Assembly: GCF_001598555.1 (NCBI RefSeq)
Contig: NZ_BCZE01000035.1
Span: 28,893-92,892 of the forward strand
DNA from: Novosphingobium rosa NBRC 15208
Lineage (GTDB): Bacteria; Pseudomonadota; Alphaproteobacteria; Sphingomonadales; Sphingomonadaceae
Direction of reading: 5' to 3'
DNA length: 64,000 nucleotides
The notes below the pieces were generated by a model. That model ran no database searches. It had not been told where the DNA came from and saw only the letters and a list, made by a program, of their open reading frames with translations. A program made the position numbers and the translations under genes. This document shows positions 53,242 through 61,441 of this stretch, in pieces. Each line of letters opens with the position of its first letter. The first letter of the stretch is position 1.

Positions 53242-53242
53242 G

Positions 53243-53248
53243 ACCCAT
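53243..53248. repeat. 6-bp flanking direct repeat, right
   Basis: ACCCAT, copy of 49872-49877. Confidence 0.7.
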
Positions 53249-53584
53249 GCGACGGGTCATCCCAGCCGCTTGGGGCGTCAGATCAGGAACGCCTTTGGCA
53301 GCAAGGATTACGCCCGCGAGGAACTCGTCGCGGAAATGGGCTCTGCCTTCCTGTGTGCGGCGCTGGGCATCGTGCCGAGCGTTCGCCATGCCGATTATCT
53401 CGGTTCATGGCTTGAGGTGTTGCGCGAGGATAACCGCGCCATCTTCCGCGCCGCCAGTCAGGCAAGCAAAGCTGCCGATTGGCTGCTGACCCGCCATGAG
53501 GAAGCCAAGGCTTCCAGGCTGGAGGGGGCAGGAACGGGAGCAGGCCCGCATCTGGCGCAAGAGGAATGGAGGGCCGCAGCATGA
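53249..53584 (+). pseudogene. ardC: ArdC antirestriction protein, 3' part
   Basis: 111 codons that continue the interrupted ardC frame: ATGHPSRLGRQIRNAFGSKD, then YAREELVAEMGSAFLCAALG with the third zinc-ligand region, then WLEVLREDNRAIFRAASQAS. It has no start of its own, so without excision of the element no full ArdC is made. The stop overlaps the DUF2958 start (ATGA). Confidence 0.9.
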
Positions 53585-53967
53585 TCCTCCTTCCTGACAC
53601 CATGCGCGTGGCCTTGCTGGCCAATGGGACGCGGCACATCGCGGCACAGCGCGACGGCTTGCCCGATCCCGATCCGGTGCCGCTGCTCAAACTCTTCAAT
53701 CCCTGCGGCAGCGCGACATGGTTGGCCACCGAACTGGACGAGGACGGCGACACGCTTTTCGGGCTGGCGGACCTCGGCTTTGGTTGCCCCGAACTCGGTT
53801 CGTTCAGCCTGTCGGACATCGCGGCGATGCGCTTGCCTTTCAATCTGCGGATCGAGCGCGATCCCGATTTCTCCAGCACCGACCCGATGTCGCTCTGGGC
53901 GCAGACTGCCCGCAATCTGGGCTCGATCTCGCAGGCTGAAATCGCCCTGCGCCTGACCGGTTTCTGA
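53581..53967 (+). CDS. DUF2958 family protein
   Basis: 128 residues. PVPLLKLFNPCGSATWLATELDEDGDTLFGLADLGFGCPELGSFSL is the DUF2958 signature; these small proteins accompany ArdC and ParB-like genes in alphaproteobacterial mobile elements. The start at 53581 overlaps the ardC stop, so translation was coupled to ardC and may now be lowered by the element insertion. Function unknown. Confidence 0.88.
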   Translation: MILLPDTMRVALLANGTRHIAAQRDGLPDPDPVPLLKLFNPCGSATWLATELDEDGDTLFGLADLGFGCPELGSFSLSDIAAMRLPFNLRIERDPDFSSTDPMSLWAQTARNLGSISQAEIALRLTGF

Positions 53968-54014
53968 TCGGATTTTGCCGCCCAGCCTTACGGCCTTGTG
54001 ACGGCCATTCCCTT

Positions 54015-54046
54015 GCCGCTTGCCTGATTGGAAGCAGGCAAGCGGC
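54015..54046. terminator. 12-bp perfect inverted repeat after the DUF2958 gene
   Basis: Arms 54015-54026 and 54035-54046, 8-base loop. Terminator-like but with no T-tract. Confidence 0.55.
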
Positions 54047-54137
54047 CTGACGCGGGCGGCGTTTTCCGCCCAATCCTAAGCCGGTCCGCCATTCCTGGAG
54101 GGTCAGGGCGGACCGGCACCTTATGAAAGGTAATGCC

Positions 54138-56015
54138 ATGAAACTCGACTTTATCGATCTTGGCAAGCTCTGCGTGAGCAAAGCCAATATGCGCTATTCG
54201 AAGAAAGCGCCCGATGTGTCCGATATTCTGCCGACCGTCCGTGCGCGGGGCATTGTCGTGCCGGTGCTGGTGCGCCCCTCCGTCGCTGCTGCCCATGGGA
54301 GCCCCGACACCTTTGAAATCGTGGCAGGCGCGCGGCGTTTCCACGCCGCCAGCCTTGTTGCCGCAGAGCGGCAGGAAGCCGGGCAGGAGGTGGAGCCCAT
54401 GCCCTGCGCCATTCTGGAATCGGGCGACGATGCGGATGCCGTCGAGGCATCGCTGATCGAGAACCGCGCCCGGCTCGATCCCGATGAGGTGACGTGCTGG
54501 GAGAGCTTCACCCGGCTGGTGAAGGAAGGGCGCGACCCCGCCGAGATCGCCCTGACCTTCGGCCTGCCCGATCTGGCGGTGAAGCGCATCCTTGCCCTTG
54601 GCAATCTCATGCCGCGCATCCGTGACCTCTACCGGCAGGAGAAGATCGACCCCGCCACGGTGCGTCACCTTACCATGGCCAGCAAGAGCCAGCAGCGCGC
54701 ATGGTTGGCGCTGCTCGACGATCCGGAGGCCTATTGCCCGACCGGCCATCAGCTCAAGGCATGGCTGTTTGGCGGCAAGTCCATTGCGGTCAAACACGCC
54801 CTTTTCGATCCCGAAGGCGTGACCGCCATTGTCGCTGACCTCTTCGGTGAGGACCGCTATTTCGCCGACAGCGATGCATTCTGGAAGGGCCAGAATGAAG
54901 CGATTGCTGCGCGGCGCGCCACCTATCTCGAAGAGGGGTGGCCGGATGTCGTTACCCTGCCGGTCGGCGAGCATTTTCGCAATTGGGAGCATGTGAAGGC
55001 TCCCAAGCGCAAGGGCGGGCGGGTCTATATCGAGGTGCGCGACAGCGGCGAGGTGACCTTCCATGAAGGCTACATCACCGCCAAGGAGGCCCGCCGTCTG
55101 GAAAAGGGCGAGGCCGTCGGTCATGGCATCAAGGCACCCCGTTCCGAGATCACCGGGACGACGCAGACCTATATCGACCTGCATCGTCATGCCGCGCTGC
55201 GGGCCGCGCTCACCGGTCATCCCGGTGTCGCCATGCGGCTGATGGTCGCCCATGCCATCGCGGGTTCCTCGCTCTGGTCGGTGCGGCTTGAAACGCAGGC
55301 CACCCGCAACGATACCATTCGTGAAAGCGTCGAATGCAGCAACGGTGAAACCTGTTTCGACATGGTGCGGCGCGATGTGCTCGCCATGCTCGGGATGGAT
55401 GCTGACGACCCGACCGTGGTCGGCATCGGCAATGGATCGTGGAGCCGCCTTGTCGTCACCTTCTCCCGCCTGCTCGCACTCGGCGATCCGCAGGTGATGG
55501 CCGTGCTTGCCGTGGTGATGGGCGAAACGCTGGCCTCGGGGAGCGCCATCGTCGAACTGCTCGGGCAGCATATTGGCCTGAACATGGCCGAGAACTGGCA
55601 GGCCGATGATGCCTTTTTCGAGGGTCTGCGCGACCGCGAGGTGCTGCTCGCCATCTTGGCCGAGGTGGCGGGGGCAACTGTTGCCAGCGCCAACGCGGGC
55701 GAAAGGACCAAGGTGCTCAAGACCATCATCCGGGGTCATCTTGAGGGTGCCGATGGTCGCGAAAGGCGTGAGGGTTGGGTGCCGCGCTGGATGACGTTCC
55801 CGCCTGCCGCCTACACCACGCGCGGCGGTGTGGGCACCGTCGATAAGGCCGAAGCGACGGCCAAGGCGCTGGCTGGCGGCGACGGACCCGACGCCGACGC
55901 CAAGGACGAAGACGGAGACGATCTCGACCGACTTTCCGGTGATCCGTCTGACGCCGGGGGCCATGATGAGGATGAGGTCGAGGCCCAGACCGAGGCCAGC
56001 GCTCTGGCTGCCTGA
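54138..56015 (+). CDS. ParB/RepB-type nuclease-domain protein
   Basis: 625 residues. The N-terminal ParB domain shows GKLCVSKANMRYSKKAP, GIVVPVLVRP and VAGARRFHAASL, then an HTH-like KorB region (DPAEIALTFGLPDLAVKRILALG). The central and C-terminal 350 residues are specific to the large ParB-like proteins of sphingomonad mobile elements, with an acidic low-complexity end. Role in partition or regulation of the element is likely; no parA lies nearby. I start at 54138 with AAAGG upstream rather than the ATG at 54123. Confidence 0.88.
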   Translation: MKLDFIDLGKLCVSKANMRYSKKAPDVSDILPTVRARGIVVPVLVRPSVAAAHGSPDTFEIVAGARRFHAASLVAAERQEAGQEVEPMPCAILESGDDADAVEASLIENRARLDPDEVTCWESFTRLVKEGRDPAEIALTFGLPDLAVKRILALGNLMPRIRDLYRQEKIDPATVRHLTMASKSQQRAWLALLDDPEAYCPTGHQLKAWLFGGKSIAVKHALFDPEGVTAIVADLFGEDRYFADSDAFWKGQNEAIAARRATYLEEGWPDVVTLPVGEHFRNWEHVKAPKRKGGRVYIEVRDSGEVTFHEGYITAKEARRLEKGEAVGHGIKAPRSEITGTTQTYIDLHRHAALRAALTGHPGVAMRLMVAHAIAGSSLWSVRLETQATRNDTIRESVECSNGETCFDMVRRDVLAMLGMDADDPTVVGIGNGSWSRLVVTFSRLLALGDPQVMAVLAVVMGETLASGSAIVELLGQHIGLNMAENWQADDAFFEGLRDREVLLAILAEVAGATVASANAGERTKVLKTIIRGHLEGADGRERREGWVPRWMTFPPAAYTTRGGVGTVDKAEATAKALAGGDGPDADAKDEDGDDLDRLSGDPSDAGGHDEDEVEAQTEASALAA

Positions 56016-56020
56016 CGAGC

Positions 56021-56052
56021 GCGGGGATGGTGCCGCCCGGCACCATCCCCGC
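56021..56052. terminator. 14-bp perfect inverted repeat after the ParB-like gene
   Basis: Arms 56021-56034 and 56039-56052 with a 4-base loop, starting 5 bases after the stop codon. A strong hairpin, probable terminator. Confidence 0.7.
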
Positions 56053-56135
56053 CATTCCTCACCCTTCGAAATAGACTTGCCGCGCGCTCCCTTCGGTCCC
56101 GCGCAGCACCATTCCCAATCTCAAGGAGAACGATC

Positions 56136-56600
56136 ATGGTTGACCGTGTTTCAGCTTTCATCACCATCGGCGGCAAGCTGTCGTCGCAGCAACTTCCCGA
56201 ATTCCTAGACCTTATCGCGCAGGAAGATCTATCGCTCGAATGGGACGGCAAGCCCTTTGAAGTCTCGCAGTTCGTTCCGGGGCACCCGCTCTGCCTCATG
56301 TCTCACGAGGTGGCGCTGGGGCAATTCACCCAGCTTGAGGATTTCTGCTTCGCGCGCGGCCTGCCCTTTCGTCGCTGGTGCGACGGTTGCAGCAGTTGGA
56401 TGCCCCAACGCGCAGTTTTCGATGGCAAAGGCGATGTCGTCTACATCGACACCGATGGCGGTGATCGCGCCTTGTTGGGCCGCAACACCGTCACCGATCT
56501 CGAAACTTTCGAGAGCATCGTCGCATGGTTTGATGCTGCCGATTTCACCGTGCCAGCGCTTGAAATCGTCCCTCACCCGGAGAGGAACGGCCATTCCTGA
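56136..56600 (+). CDS. Hypothetical protein
   Basis: 154 residues with a good AAGGAGAA site. No family recognised. It shows short acidic/hydrophobic blocks (LPEFLDLIAQEDLSLEWDGKP) and a Cys pair in RRWCDGCSSWMPQRA that could bind metal. It sits in the accessory block between the ParB-like and MucR-like genes and is likely cargo or regulation of the element. Confidence 0.65.
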   Translation: MVDRVSAFITIGGKLSSQQLPEFLDLIAQEDLSLEWDGKPFEVSQFVPGHPLCLMSHEVALGQFTQLEDFCFARGLPFRRWCDGCSSWMPQRAVFDGKGDVVYIDTDGGDRALLGRNTVTDLETFESIVAWFDAADFTVPALEIVPHPERNGHS

Positions 56601-56621
56601 CACCTCTCAGTAATACCGAGC

Positions 56622-56653
56622 GCCGCCAGTCCCGTTCCGGAATTGGCGGCGCC
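56622..56653. repeat. Repeated GC-rich hairpin, copy 1
   Basis: Contains GCCGCCAGTCCCG and a closing GGCGGC; matches copy 2 at 57014-57045 with a few differences in the loop. Terminator-like. Confidence 0.6.
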
Positions 56654-56723
56654 TTGTTTGAAGAATTCACGCTGTCTCCGGCGCAGCGAATAGCGCTCTG
56701 CTGCTCGCCACGAAGGTTCAAAT

Positions 56724-56775
56724 AAGGACGCATCCATGTCGATTGGCTGATTCCAATCGACATGGATGCGTCCTT
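56724..56775. repeat. 23-bp perfect inverted repeat with 6-base loop
   Basis: Arms 56724-56746 and 56753-56775, no mismatch. Much longer than a normal terminator stem; could be a relic of a mobile repeat or a regulatory RNA structure. Confidence 0.75.
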
Positions 56776-57013
56776 GCAGTTTCTGCTCATGCCAGTCTTG
56801 GGGGCGCGCAGTTCGGAGCGATTGCCGTTGAGAATGCCGAGCCGCAAACTCTCGTGCGACAGGCAGTCACCATTGCCTTTTGGCACCGGTTTCGTCCTAT
56901 TTTGAGATCGAACGATCATCATCGCTTCTGGCTTCAGGATAGTTTGCATCATCTCCGGATGGCATCAATAGACGGAATTTTCACATATTGTTGCGCAAGG
57001 TGAAAATCACGAT

Positions 57014-57045
57014 GCCGCCAGTCCCGGCGCGGAACTGGCGGCACC
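57014..57045. repeat. Repeated GC-rich hairpin, copy 2
   Basis: Second copy of the 56622-56653 hairpin, about 75 bases before the MucR-like gene. Confidence 0.6.
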
Positions 57046-57119
57046 TCTTCTTGGTCAATATTTGACTGAGTACGGGGAGAGGCGTAGCCCTTGGTGCCGT
57101 CGCAAGATGAGGAAATAAT

Positions 57120-57962
57120 ATGTCCGAGACTGATACCGAAATCGCTGCAAGCCTGATCGAACTGGCGGGTGAAATCACCATTGCCTGGCTCCAGAATCCC
57201 AATGTGAATCCCGGAGCGCAGGATGTGCCTGCTTTCCTCAAGGATATGCATGCGGCGGTCACCGAATTGAGCAGCGACAAGTCGTCGCAGCCCGAAATCG
57301 TGACGTATGAACCGGCGGTTTCTCCGCGTGTTTCGGTGAAATCGGATCACCTTGTCAGTCTCATCGATGGCAAGAAGTATAAGACGCTCAAGCGTCATCT
57401 CGCGCTCCATAACCTCACGCCTGCGCAATATCGCGAGCGCTACGGCTTGAAGGCTGATTATCCGATGGTTGCGCCCGATTACGCTGCGCAGCGCCGCGAG
57501 ATCGCCCAGAAGCTGGGACTTGGCCGTAAGCGCACGGTGCCTGCCGCTGCTGCCGCTTCTGCACCGGGCGAAGCGGTGTCCGCCCCCACAAAGGCTCCGG
57601 CCAAGGCGAAAGCCGTAGCGGCCAAGCCCGCAGTTGCGGCGAAGAAGGTTTCTGCCAAGACGGCAAAGGCTGTGACGGCGATTGCCTCACCGCTTGCTGC
57701 TGTTGTGGACGCCAAAGCGACAACGGAACCTGCGGTCAAGGCAGCAACCAAGACAGCGCCCAAGCCGAAGTCTGCTGCCAAGGTCGCTTCGAAGGTGAAG
57801 GCTTCGACGGAAGCGACATCGCCGCTCAAAGCGAAGGCCCCGGCAAAGCCGAAAGCCAAAGTGACGCCGAAAGCCGAGGCGAAGCCCAAGGCTGAACCGA
57901 AGACCACCACCGCGAAAACGCCCGCTGCCGAAGCCGTGAGCGGGGCCCCGGCCAAGGTCTGA
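57120..57962 (+). CDS. MucR/Ros-like regulator with histone H1-like tail
   Basis: 280 residues. Residues 1-135 match the MucR/Ros family (LAGEITIAWLQNPNV; HLVSLIDGKKYKTLKRHLALHNLTPAQYRERYGL; KLGLGRKR). The two zinc cysteines of Ros are replaced by Ser80 and Asp83, while His93 and His97 remain, so zinc binding is doubtful, as in known zinc-less homologues. Residues 140-280 are repetitive Ala/Lys/Pro (KAPAKAKAVAAKP type), like a histone H1 tail. GAGGA upstream. A nucleoid-organising role on the element is plausible. Confidence 0.88.
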   Translation: MSETDTEIAASLIELAGEITIAWLQNPNVNPGAQDVPAFLKDMHAAVTELSSDKSSQPEIVTYEPAVSPRVSVKSDHLVSLIDGKKYKTLKRHLALHNLTPAQYRERYGLKADYPMVAPDYAAQRREIAQKLGLGRKRTVPAAAAASAPGEAVSAPTKAPAKAKAVAAKPAVAAKKVSAKTAKAVTAIASPLAAVVDAKATTEPAVKAATKTAPKPKSAAKVASKVKASTEATSPLKAKAPAKPKAKVTPKAEAKPKAEPKTTTAKTPAAEAVSGAPAKV

Positions 57963-57990
57963 GCCGGGCGGTTTAGCGCTGGCATACAGG

Positions 57991-58024
57991 GACGCCGCTC
58001 GATCCTTCGGGAACGGGCGGCGTC
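57991..58024. terminator. 8-bp inverted repeat after the MucR-like gene
   Basis: GACGCCGC (57991-57998) and GCGGCGTC (58017-58024). Located between convergent genes; possible bidirectional terminator. Confidence 0.5.
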
Positions 58025-58080
58025 GCCATGTCGCGCGTAGGCATGGCTGGCGTCTGCCTGCACCCGAAACGAAAGTCGGC

Positions 58081-58311
58081 TTATGCGGCGTTCTGGCGCC
58101 GCTGCTTGAGGATCACCGGACCATGCCCGCCGCACAGGCCGCAGGCGTCCCGCTGGCTGGCGAAATCCCGCTCGACCGTCAGCTCGCCCAGATCGGCGTG
58201 AAGCGCATCATCGATGGGCAGATTGAGGTGTCGCCCTACACAGGCGGCGCAGACTGGTGAGGGTGACAATCGTTCCACCAGCCACCGAATGGTCTCTAAC
58301 ATCGTCGCCAT
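58081..58311 (-). CDS. Small hypothetical protein with two CxxC motifs
   Basis: 76 residues. The pairs CAAC (SPVCAACVGRHLNLP) and CGLC (RDACGLCGGHG) could form a zinc site. AGGGA lies before the ATG at 58311. It is the only minus-strand gene in the middle of the mobile block and converges on the MucR-like gene. Unknown function. Confidence 0.6.
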   Translation of the reverse strand: MATMLETIRWLVERLSPSPVCAACVGRHLNLPIDDALHADLGELTVERDFASQRDACGLCGGHGPVILKQRRQNAA

Positions 58312-58566
58312 CTACTATCCCTTGTCTCGATTGAAAACCGGGCAGTCCATGAGCCTGTGAGGATCGGTCGAAACCGCGATTCGGCCAAGCCGGAAAGGAA
58401 GGGATTTCCACTGTTTTTCATGCGGGAGACAGGGCAAGTGTAGGGTCCGAAGGTTGATGGTGGCGTTCGATATTTCTGTGCGGTGGCGTGCGCGTCGAGC
58501 GCTACCTGTGGGTTTCCTGTGGTGGCGGGCTTGATCCCGGCGTGCCGTGCTCGCTAGTCAGGACGC
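58312..58566. other. Divergent intergenic region
   Basis: About 255 bases between two divergent small genes; presumably both promoters, not resolved by eye. Confidence 0.4.
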
Positions 58567-58917
58567 ATGCAGGGGATGGCTCACGAGATCTGGTTGAACC
58601 GATGGGGCGTGGCCATCGATCAGCGTGAGCAGAAGGTCGGGACGCAAGGCCTCACCTCTCTGGAGCGGCTGATCCATATTCTCTGGTTGATCTCGCAAAG
58701 CATGCGCGCAACCGGCGATCTGGTGGCAGCGCGGCAGCGTGATCCCACCCTTTTCCGTGACGGTCTGGCGGCGGCGCGCGCGCTCGATTTACCGGGTATC
58801 GTTGAGGTTTTTGCGTCGAGTGCCGGGTGGATCGAAGCTCATTTCTTCGAGAAATTCGACGATCTTTGCCGCGAATTACAGCCGCTGCGTCTGATCGCCG
58901 GAACAGATATCCACTGA
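58567..58917 (+). CDS. Hypothetical protein
   Basis: 116 residues, mostly helical (LERLIHILWLISQSMRATGDLVAARQRD, GWIEAHFFEKFDDLCRELQPLRL), no named family recognised. AGGA lies close to the first ATG; a second ATG at 58576 is possible. It precedes the HTH and transfer genes. Confidence 0.55.
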   Translation: MQGMAHEIWLNRWGVAIDQREQKVGTQGLTSLERLIHILWLISQSMRATGDLVAARQRDPTLFRDGLAAARALDLPGIVEVFASSAGWIEAHFFEKFDDLCRELQPLRLIAGTDIH

Positions 58918-59261
58918 TTATCCACAGGCTATCGACCATTTCCCAACCGACTTTGCACCGGTTTATCGACCGCTGCCGGAAGGCGGACGCCCTGCTTTTT
59001 CCCCTGAGCTGAGAGGTCGGGAGAAACATGTCTGCCAGCGATTGGCCTAGTATCCGGCGCCCTGCGGCCCGCCTCAAGGACGGCGGGGCCCCACCATTTT
59101 TCGTTGGCGGTCTGGCGCTTCTTCTGGATTCGCCAGCATAGTCGCGCCCCCGAAAAATCGTTGCCCCCACCGCCGCTAAAGCGGCCGCTGCGCGGTCCTT
59201 GACCCGGACCACAGGGCGCCGGGCAGAGCCTTCATCTTGCACCCCATCAGGAGCGAAGGCC
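58918..59261. other. Gene-free region upstream of small genes
   Basis: About 345 bases. Frames here are antisense or low quality. I see no repeat beyond short GC-rich runs. Confidence 0.45.
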
Positions 59262-59396
59262 ATGAGCATCGAACAGCACATCGAGGAACTGCGCGCGGAA
59301 CTGTTTGCCTGCACCGCGCGCGGTGAACGCCGCCAGATCGAACGTGAGATGCGCGATGCCAAGGCCCAACTCGACGCCCGGCTGAAGCCGGATTGA
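59262..59396 (+). CDS. 44-residue charged helical protein
   Basis: Almost entirely one amphipathic, charged helix (MSIEQHIEELRAELFACTAR, then GERRQIEREMRDAKAQLDARL), likely a coiled coil. AGGAG lies 9 bases before the ATG. The frame is open further upstream but without support. Small proteins of this kind are common in sphingomonad transfer regions; role unknown. Confidence 0.6.
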   Translation: MSIEQHIEELRAELFACTARGERRQIEREMRDAKAQLDARLKPD

Positions 59397-59545
59397 GGCC
59401 ACTTGGCCCACACTGCCGGGCAGGCATTTTTACGGGGGTCGAAAACGGCACCCCCTGTTTTTGACCCTGCCGGAGGGGCTGGGCGTGTTTCATGTGGTGC
59501 CCCGTCGACTGCGCAATCGAGCGAGGTCGCATGGGGTAACAGACT

Positions 59546-59803
59546 ATGAAAACTCCTAAGGAAGACGCGCGCGTTAACAGCAGAAATGCCGAGAAGCGGG
59601 CGCAGTTCGCCCGTGAAACCCGGCCCTTCCTGACCTGCAAACAGGTCGCGTACCATCTTGGTGTCAGCCTCGACACGCTCCGCCGGATGAGGCGCAGCAA
59701 GACCGGGCCACGGTGCCGCATGCATGGCGCCACATGGGTCTATCATATCGATGATCTGGAGGCCTGGTCGCTGGCTCACGCGCAGGGAGGCGATCATGAC
59801 TGA
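59546..59803 (+). CDS. HTH/excisionase-like DNA-binding protein
   Basis: 85 residues. A MerR/excisionase-type helix-turn-helix is visible (RPFLTCKQVAYHLGVSLDTLRRMRRSKTGPRCRM), followed by VYHIDDLEAWSLAH, as in helix_turn_helix_17 proteins. Overlaps the peptidase gene by 8 bases, so it is likely the regulator of the transfer-gene run that follows. Confidence 0.85.
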   Translation: MKTPKEDARVNSRNAEKRAQFARETRPFLTCKQVAYHLGVSLDTLRRMRRSKTGPRCRMHGATWVYHIDDLEAWSLAHAQGGDHD

Positions 59804-60380
59804 TCCGGCCAGCAAGGACCGTCCCGAGCCGCTGGTGGTCTGGATGGAAGGCAGTCGGCAGCGCGCCGCGCGCCGTCGCATCCTGCAACGCCGTGCGGCA
59901 GCCGTAGGCACCGCCTTGCTGGCGCTGGGCGTCACGATCGTTTCGCCTCCCATGCCGCGTCTGCTCTGGAATGCCAGTGCCAGCGCGCCCATTGGCCTCT
60001 ATCGTGTGTATCCGGGCAGGCTGCCGGATCGCGGCGAATGGGCTATCGCATGGCCGCCGGGCGATGTCCGCTCACTCGCGGCCAGTCGTCATTATTTACC
60101 GACCGGCGTGCCGTTGGTGAAGCGGGTGGCGGCGCACTCTTATGATACTGTCTGTGCCATCGGCCCGGTGATCTCAGTGAACGGCGTCAAGTTAGCGTTG
60201 CGCCGAAATGTCGATGGGCGCGGACGCCCACTTCCCCTCTGGCAGGGCTGTGTTGACCTCGGGGAGGGTGAGTTTTTCCTGCTCACGGCTGAGCGTTCGG
60301 ACTCGTTCGACGGGCGCTATTTTGGGATCAGCAAGCAGTCTGATCTCATCGGCAAGGCAACATTGCTATGGGCGCGCTGA
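59796..60380 (+). CDS. traF: Conjugal transfer S26 signal peptidase (TraF-like)
   Basis: 194 residues. One membrane helix at about 37-55, catalytic Ser63 (NASASAPIGLYRV) and Lys109 (PLVKRVAAHSYDTV), and the FLLTAERSDSFDGRYFG box near the end. TraF-type peptidases mature the conjugative pilin or act as relaxosome-linked proteases. Start at 59796 inside the HTH gene; the stop overlaps the next gene by 13 bases. Confidence 0.9.
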   Translation: MTDPASKDRPEPLVVWMEGSRQRAARRRILQRRAAAVGTALLALGVTIVSPPMPRLLWNASASAPIGLYRVYPGRLPDRGEWAIAWPPGDVRSLAASRHYLPTGVPLVKRVAAHSYDTVCAIGPVISVNGVKLALRRNVDGRGRPLPLWQGCVDLGEGEFFLLTAERSDSFDGRYFGISKQSDLIGKATLLWAR

Positions 60381-61099
60381 GGTTCCGGTGCCGCGCCGCG
60401 GCGGGGGGGATTGTGGCTCTTGTCTCAACCTTGTTGCACCCTCCTGCCTACGCTCAGCCGTCGATTGCAAATGTCCCTGTAATGGGCGGCGGCGCAGCGG
60501 CCAGCACCGGAAGCGGCGGTGATGCGGTTGGGCAATGGCGCGAGATCATCACAGAAGCCTCTGCCCGCTTTGGCGTCCCCTCTGCATGGATCGAGCAGGT
60601 GATGCGCGCCGAAAGTCGCGGCATGACCATCTGGCAGGGCAGGCCCATCACCAGCCGGGCGGGCGCGATGGGGCTGATGCAGTTGATGCCCGCGACATGG
60701 GCATCGATGCGTTCGGCTCTGGGGCTCGGTGGCGATCCCTACGAGCCGCGCGACAACATTCTTGCCGGGACCGCCTATCTCCGAGCGATGTATGATCGGT
60801 TCGGCTATCCCGGTCTTTTCGGGGCCTACAACGCAGGGCCGGGACGATATAGGGCGAGCATCAGGGATGGACGCCCCTTGCCGGATGAGACCCGCAGCTA
60901 TCTCACCAAGGTCATACAGGCGACCGCGCGAAGTGGGCAGATCGCTGTAAAAGGTGACGAACCTCGGCTGGAATTTCCGCGCCAGACCGGCATGTTTGTG
61001 GTGCTGATCAACCCGGCAGATCGGGGGGCAATTCCTGGGAATTCTGTGTCCGAAGCACCTCTCCATGACCCAATGTTTGTTGTCAGAAAGGCGCCGTGA
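60368..61099 (+). CDS. Lytic transglycosylase (SLT) of the transfer module
   Basis: 243 residues. A signal peptide (about 1-30, ending AYAQ) and a soluble lytic transglycosylase domain with catalytic Glu82 (MRAESRGM), GAMGLMQLMPATW and YNAGPGRYRAS. It opens peptidoglycan locally for the transfer apparatus in the periplasm. Overlap with traF shows coupled expression. Confidence 0.92.
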   Translation: MGALRFRCRAAAGGIVALVSTLLHPPAYAQPSIANVPVMGGGAAASTGSGGDAVGQWREIITEASARFGVPSAWIEQVMRAESRGMTIWQGRPITSRAGAMGLMQLMPATWASMRSALGLGGDPYEPRDNILAGTAYLRAMYDRFGYPGLFGAYNAGPGRYRASIRDGRPLPDETRSYLTKVIQATARSGQIAVKGDEPRLEFPRQTGMFVVLINPADRGAIPGNSVSEAPLHDPMFVVRKAP

Positions 61100-61441
61100 T
61101 GCCCGTAAATCAGGCATTTTTGCGTGACTTCGACGTCCCGTTTCGATGGCGTCAGCCTGGTGCTGATCCACTTTGCGGTCCGGGGCTGGTGGAGGGGCAA
61201 TCTGGGCTGGGGAGGGGGCTGTGGGGGAGGGGGCGCGTAAGGCAAGATAAAGCTATGGCACTGCGTCGCCATAACCCATTGCCTGCACATCTTTTTTTGG
61301 GTTCTTTGCTGGCACCATGCTTGCGGCGACAGTGCCATGTGAGTGCAGAATGGAGGTTTTCTGCGGGTTTCGTCGGCACCACGAGGTGCTGCGGGCGGAA
61401 ATGGGCACAGGAAGGGCACTCCAGCGGCAAGGTGGTCGACC
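61100..61441. other. Non-coding region before the relaxase, with G-rich run and nested inverted repeat
   Basis: About 340 bases. At 61204-61233 the plus strand has five G runs (3, 4, 5, 5 and 5 G), a G-quadruplex motif. Right after it, 61240-61284 holds nested inverted repeats: AGGCAA/TTGCCT outside and TATGGC/GCCATA inside. This position, directly upstream of the relaxase gene, is where an oriT is often found, so it is my best oriT candidate. Confidence 0.5.

Larger units (their letters stand above)
49878..53242. mobile_element. RIT element (recombinase in trio) inserted in ardC
   Basis: About 3.4 kb carrying only three tyrosine recombinase genes on the minus strand, coupled by ATGA overlaps, flanked by perfect 25-bp inverted repeats and by 6-bp direct repeats. 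This is the layout of RIT elements. No cargo genes. The right end has 28 extra bases beyond the inverted repeat that contain a perfect 20-bp palindrome. Confidence 0.88.
56601..57119. other. Gene-free region with three hairpins
   Basis: About 520 bases. It holds two near-identical GC-rich hairpins about 390 bases apart and one longer perfect inverted repeat between them (separate entries). No supportable gene. Confidence 0.5.

Noticed and set aside
53988..55964. 658-codon minus-strand open frame
   Set aside because: Antisense to the ParB-like gene; composition is the mirror of that gene.
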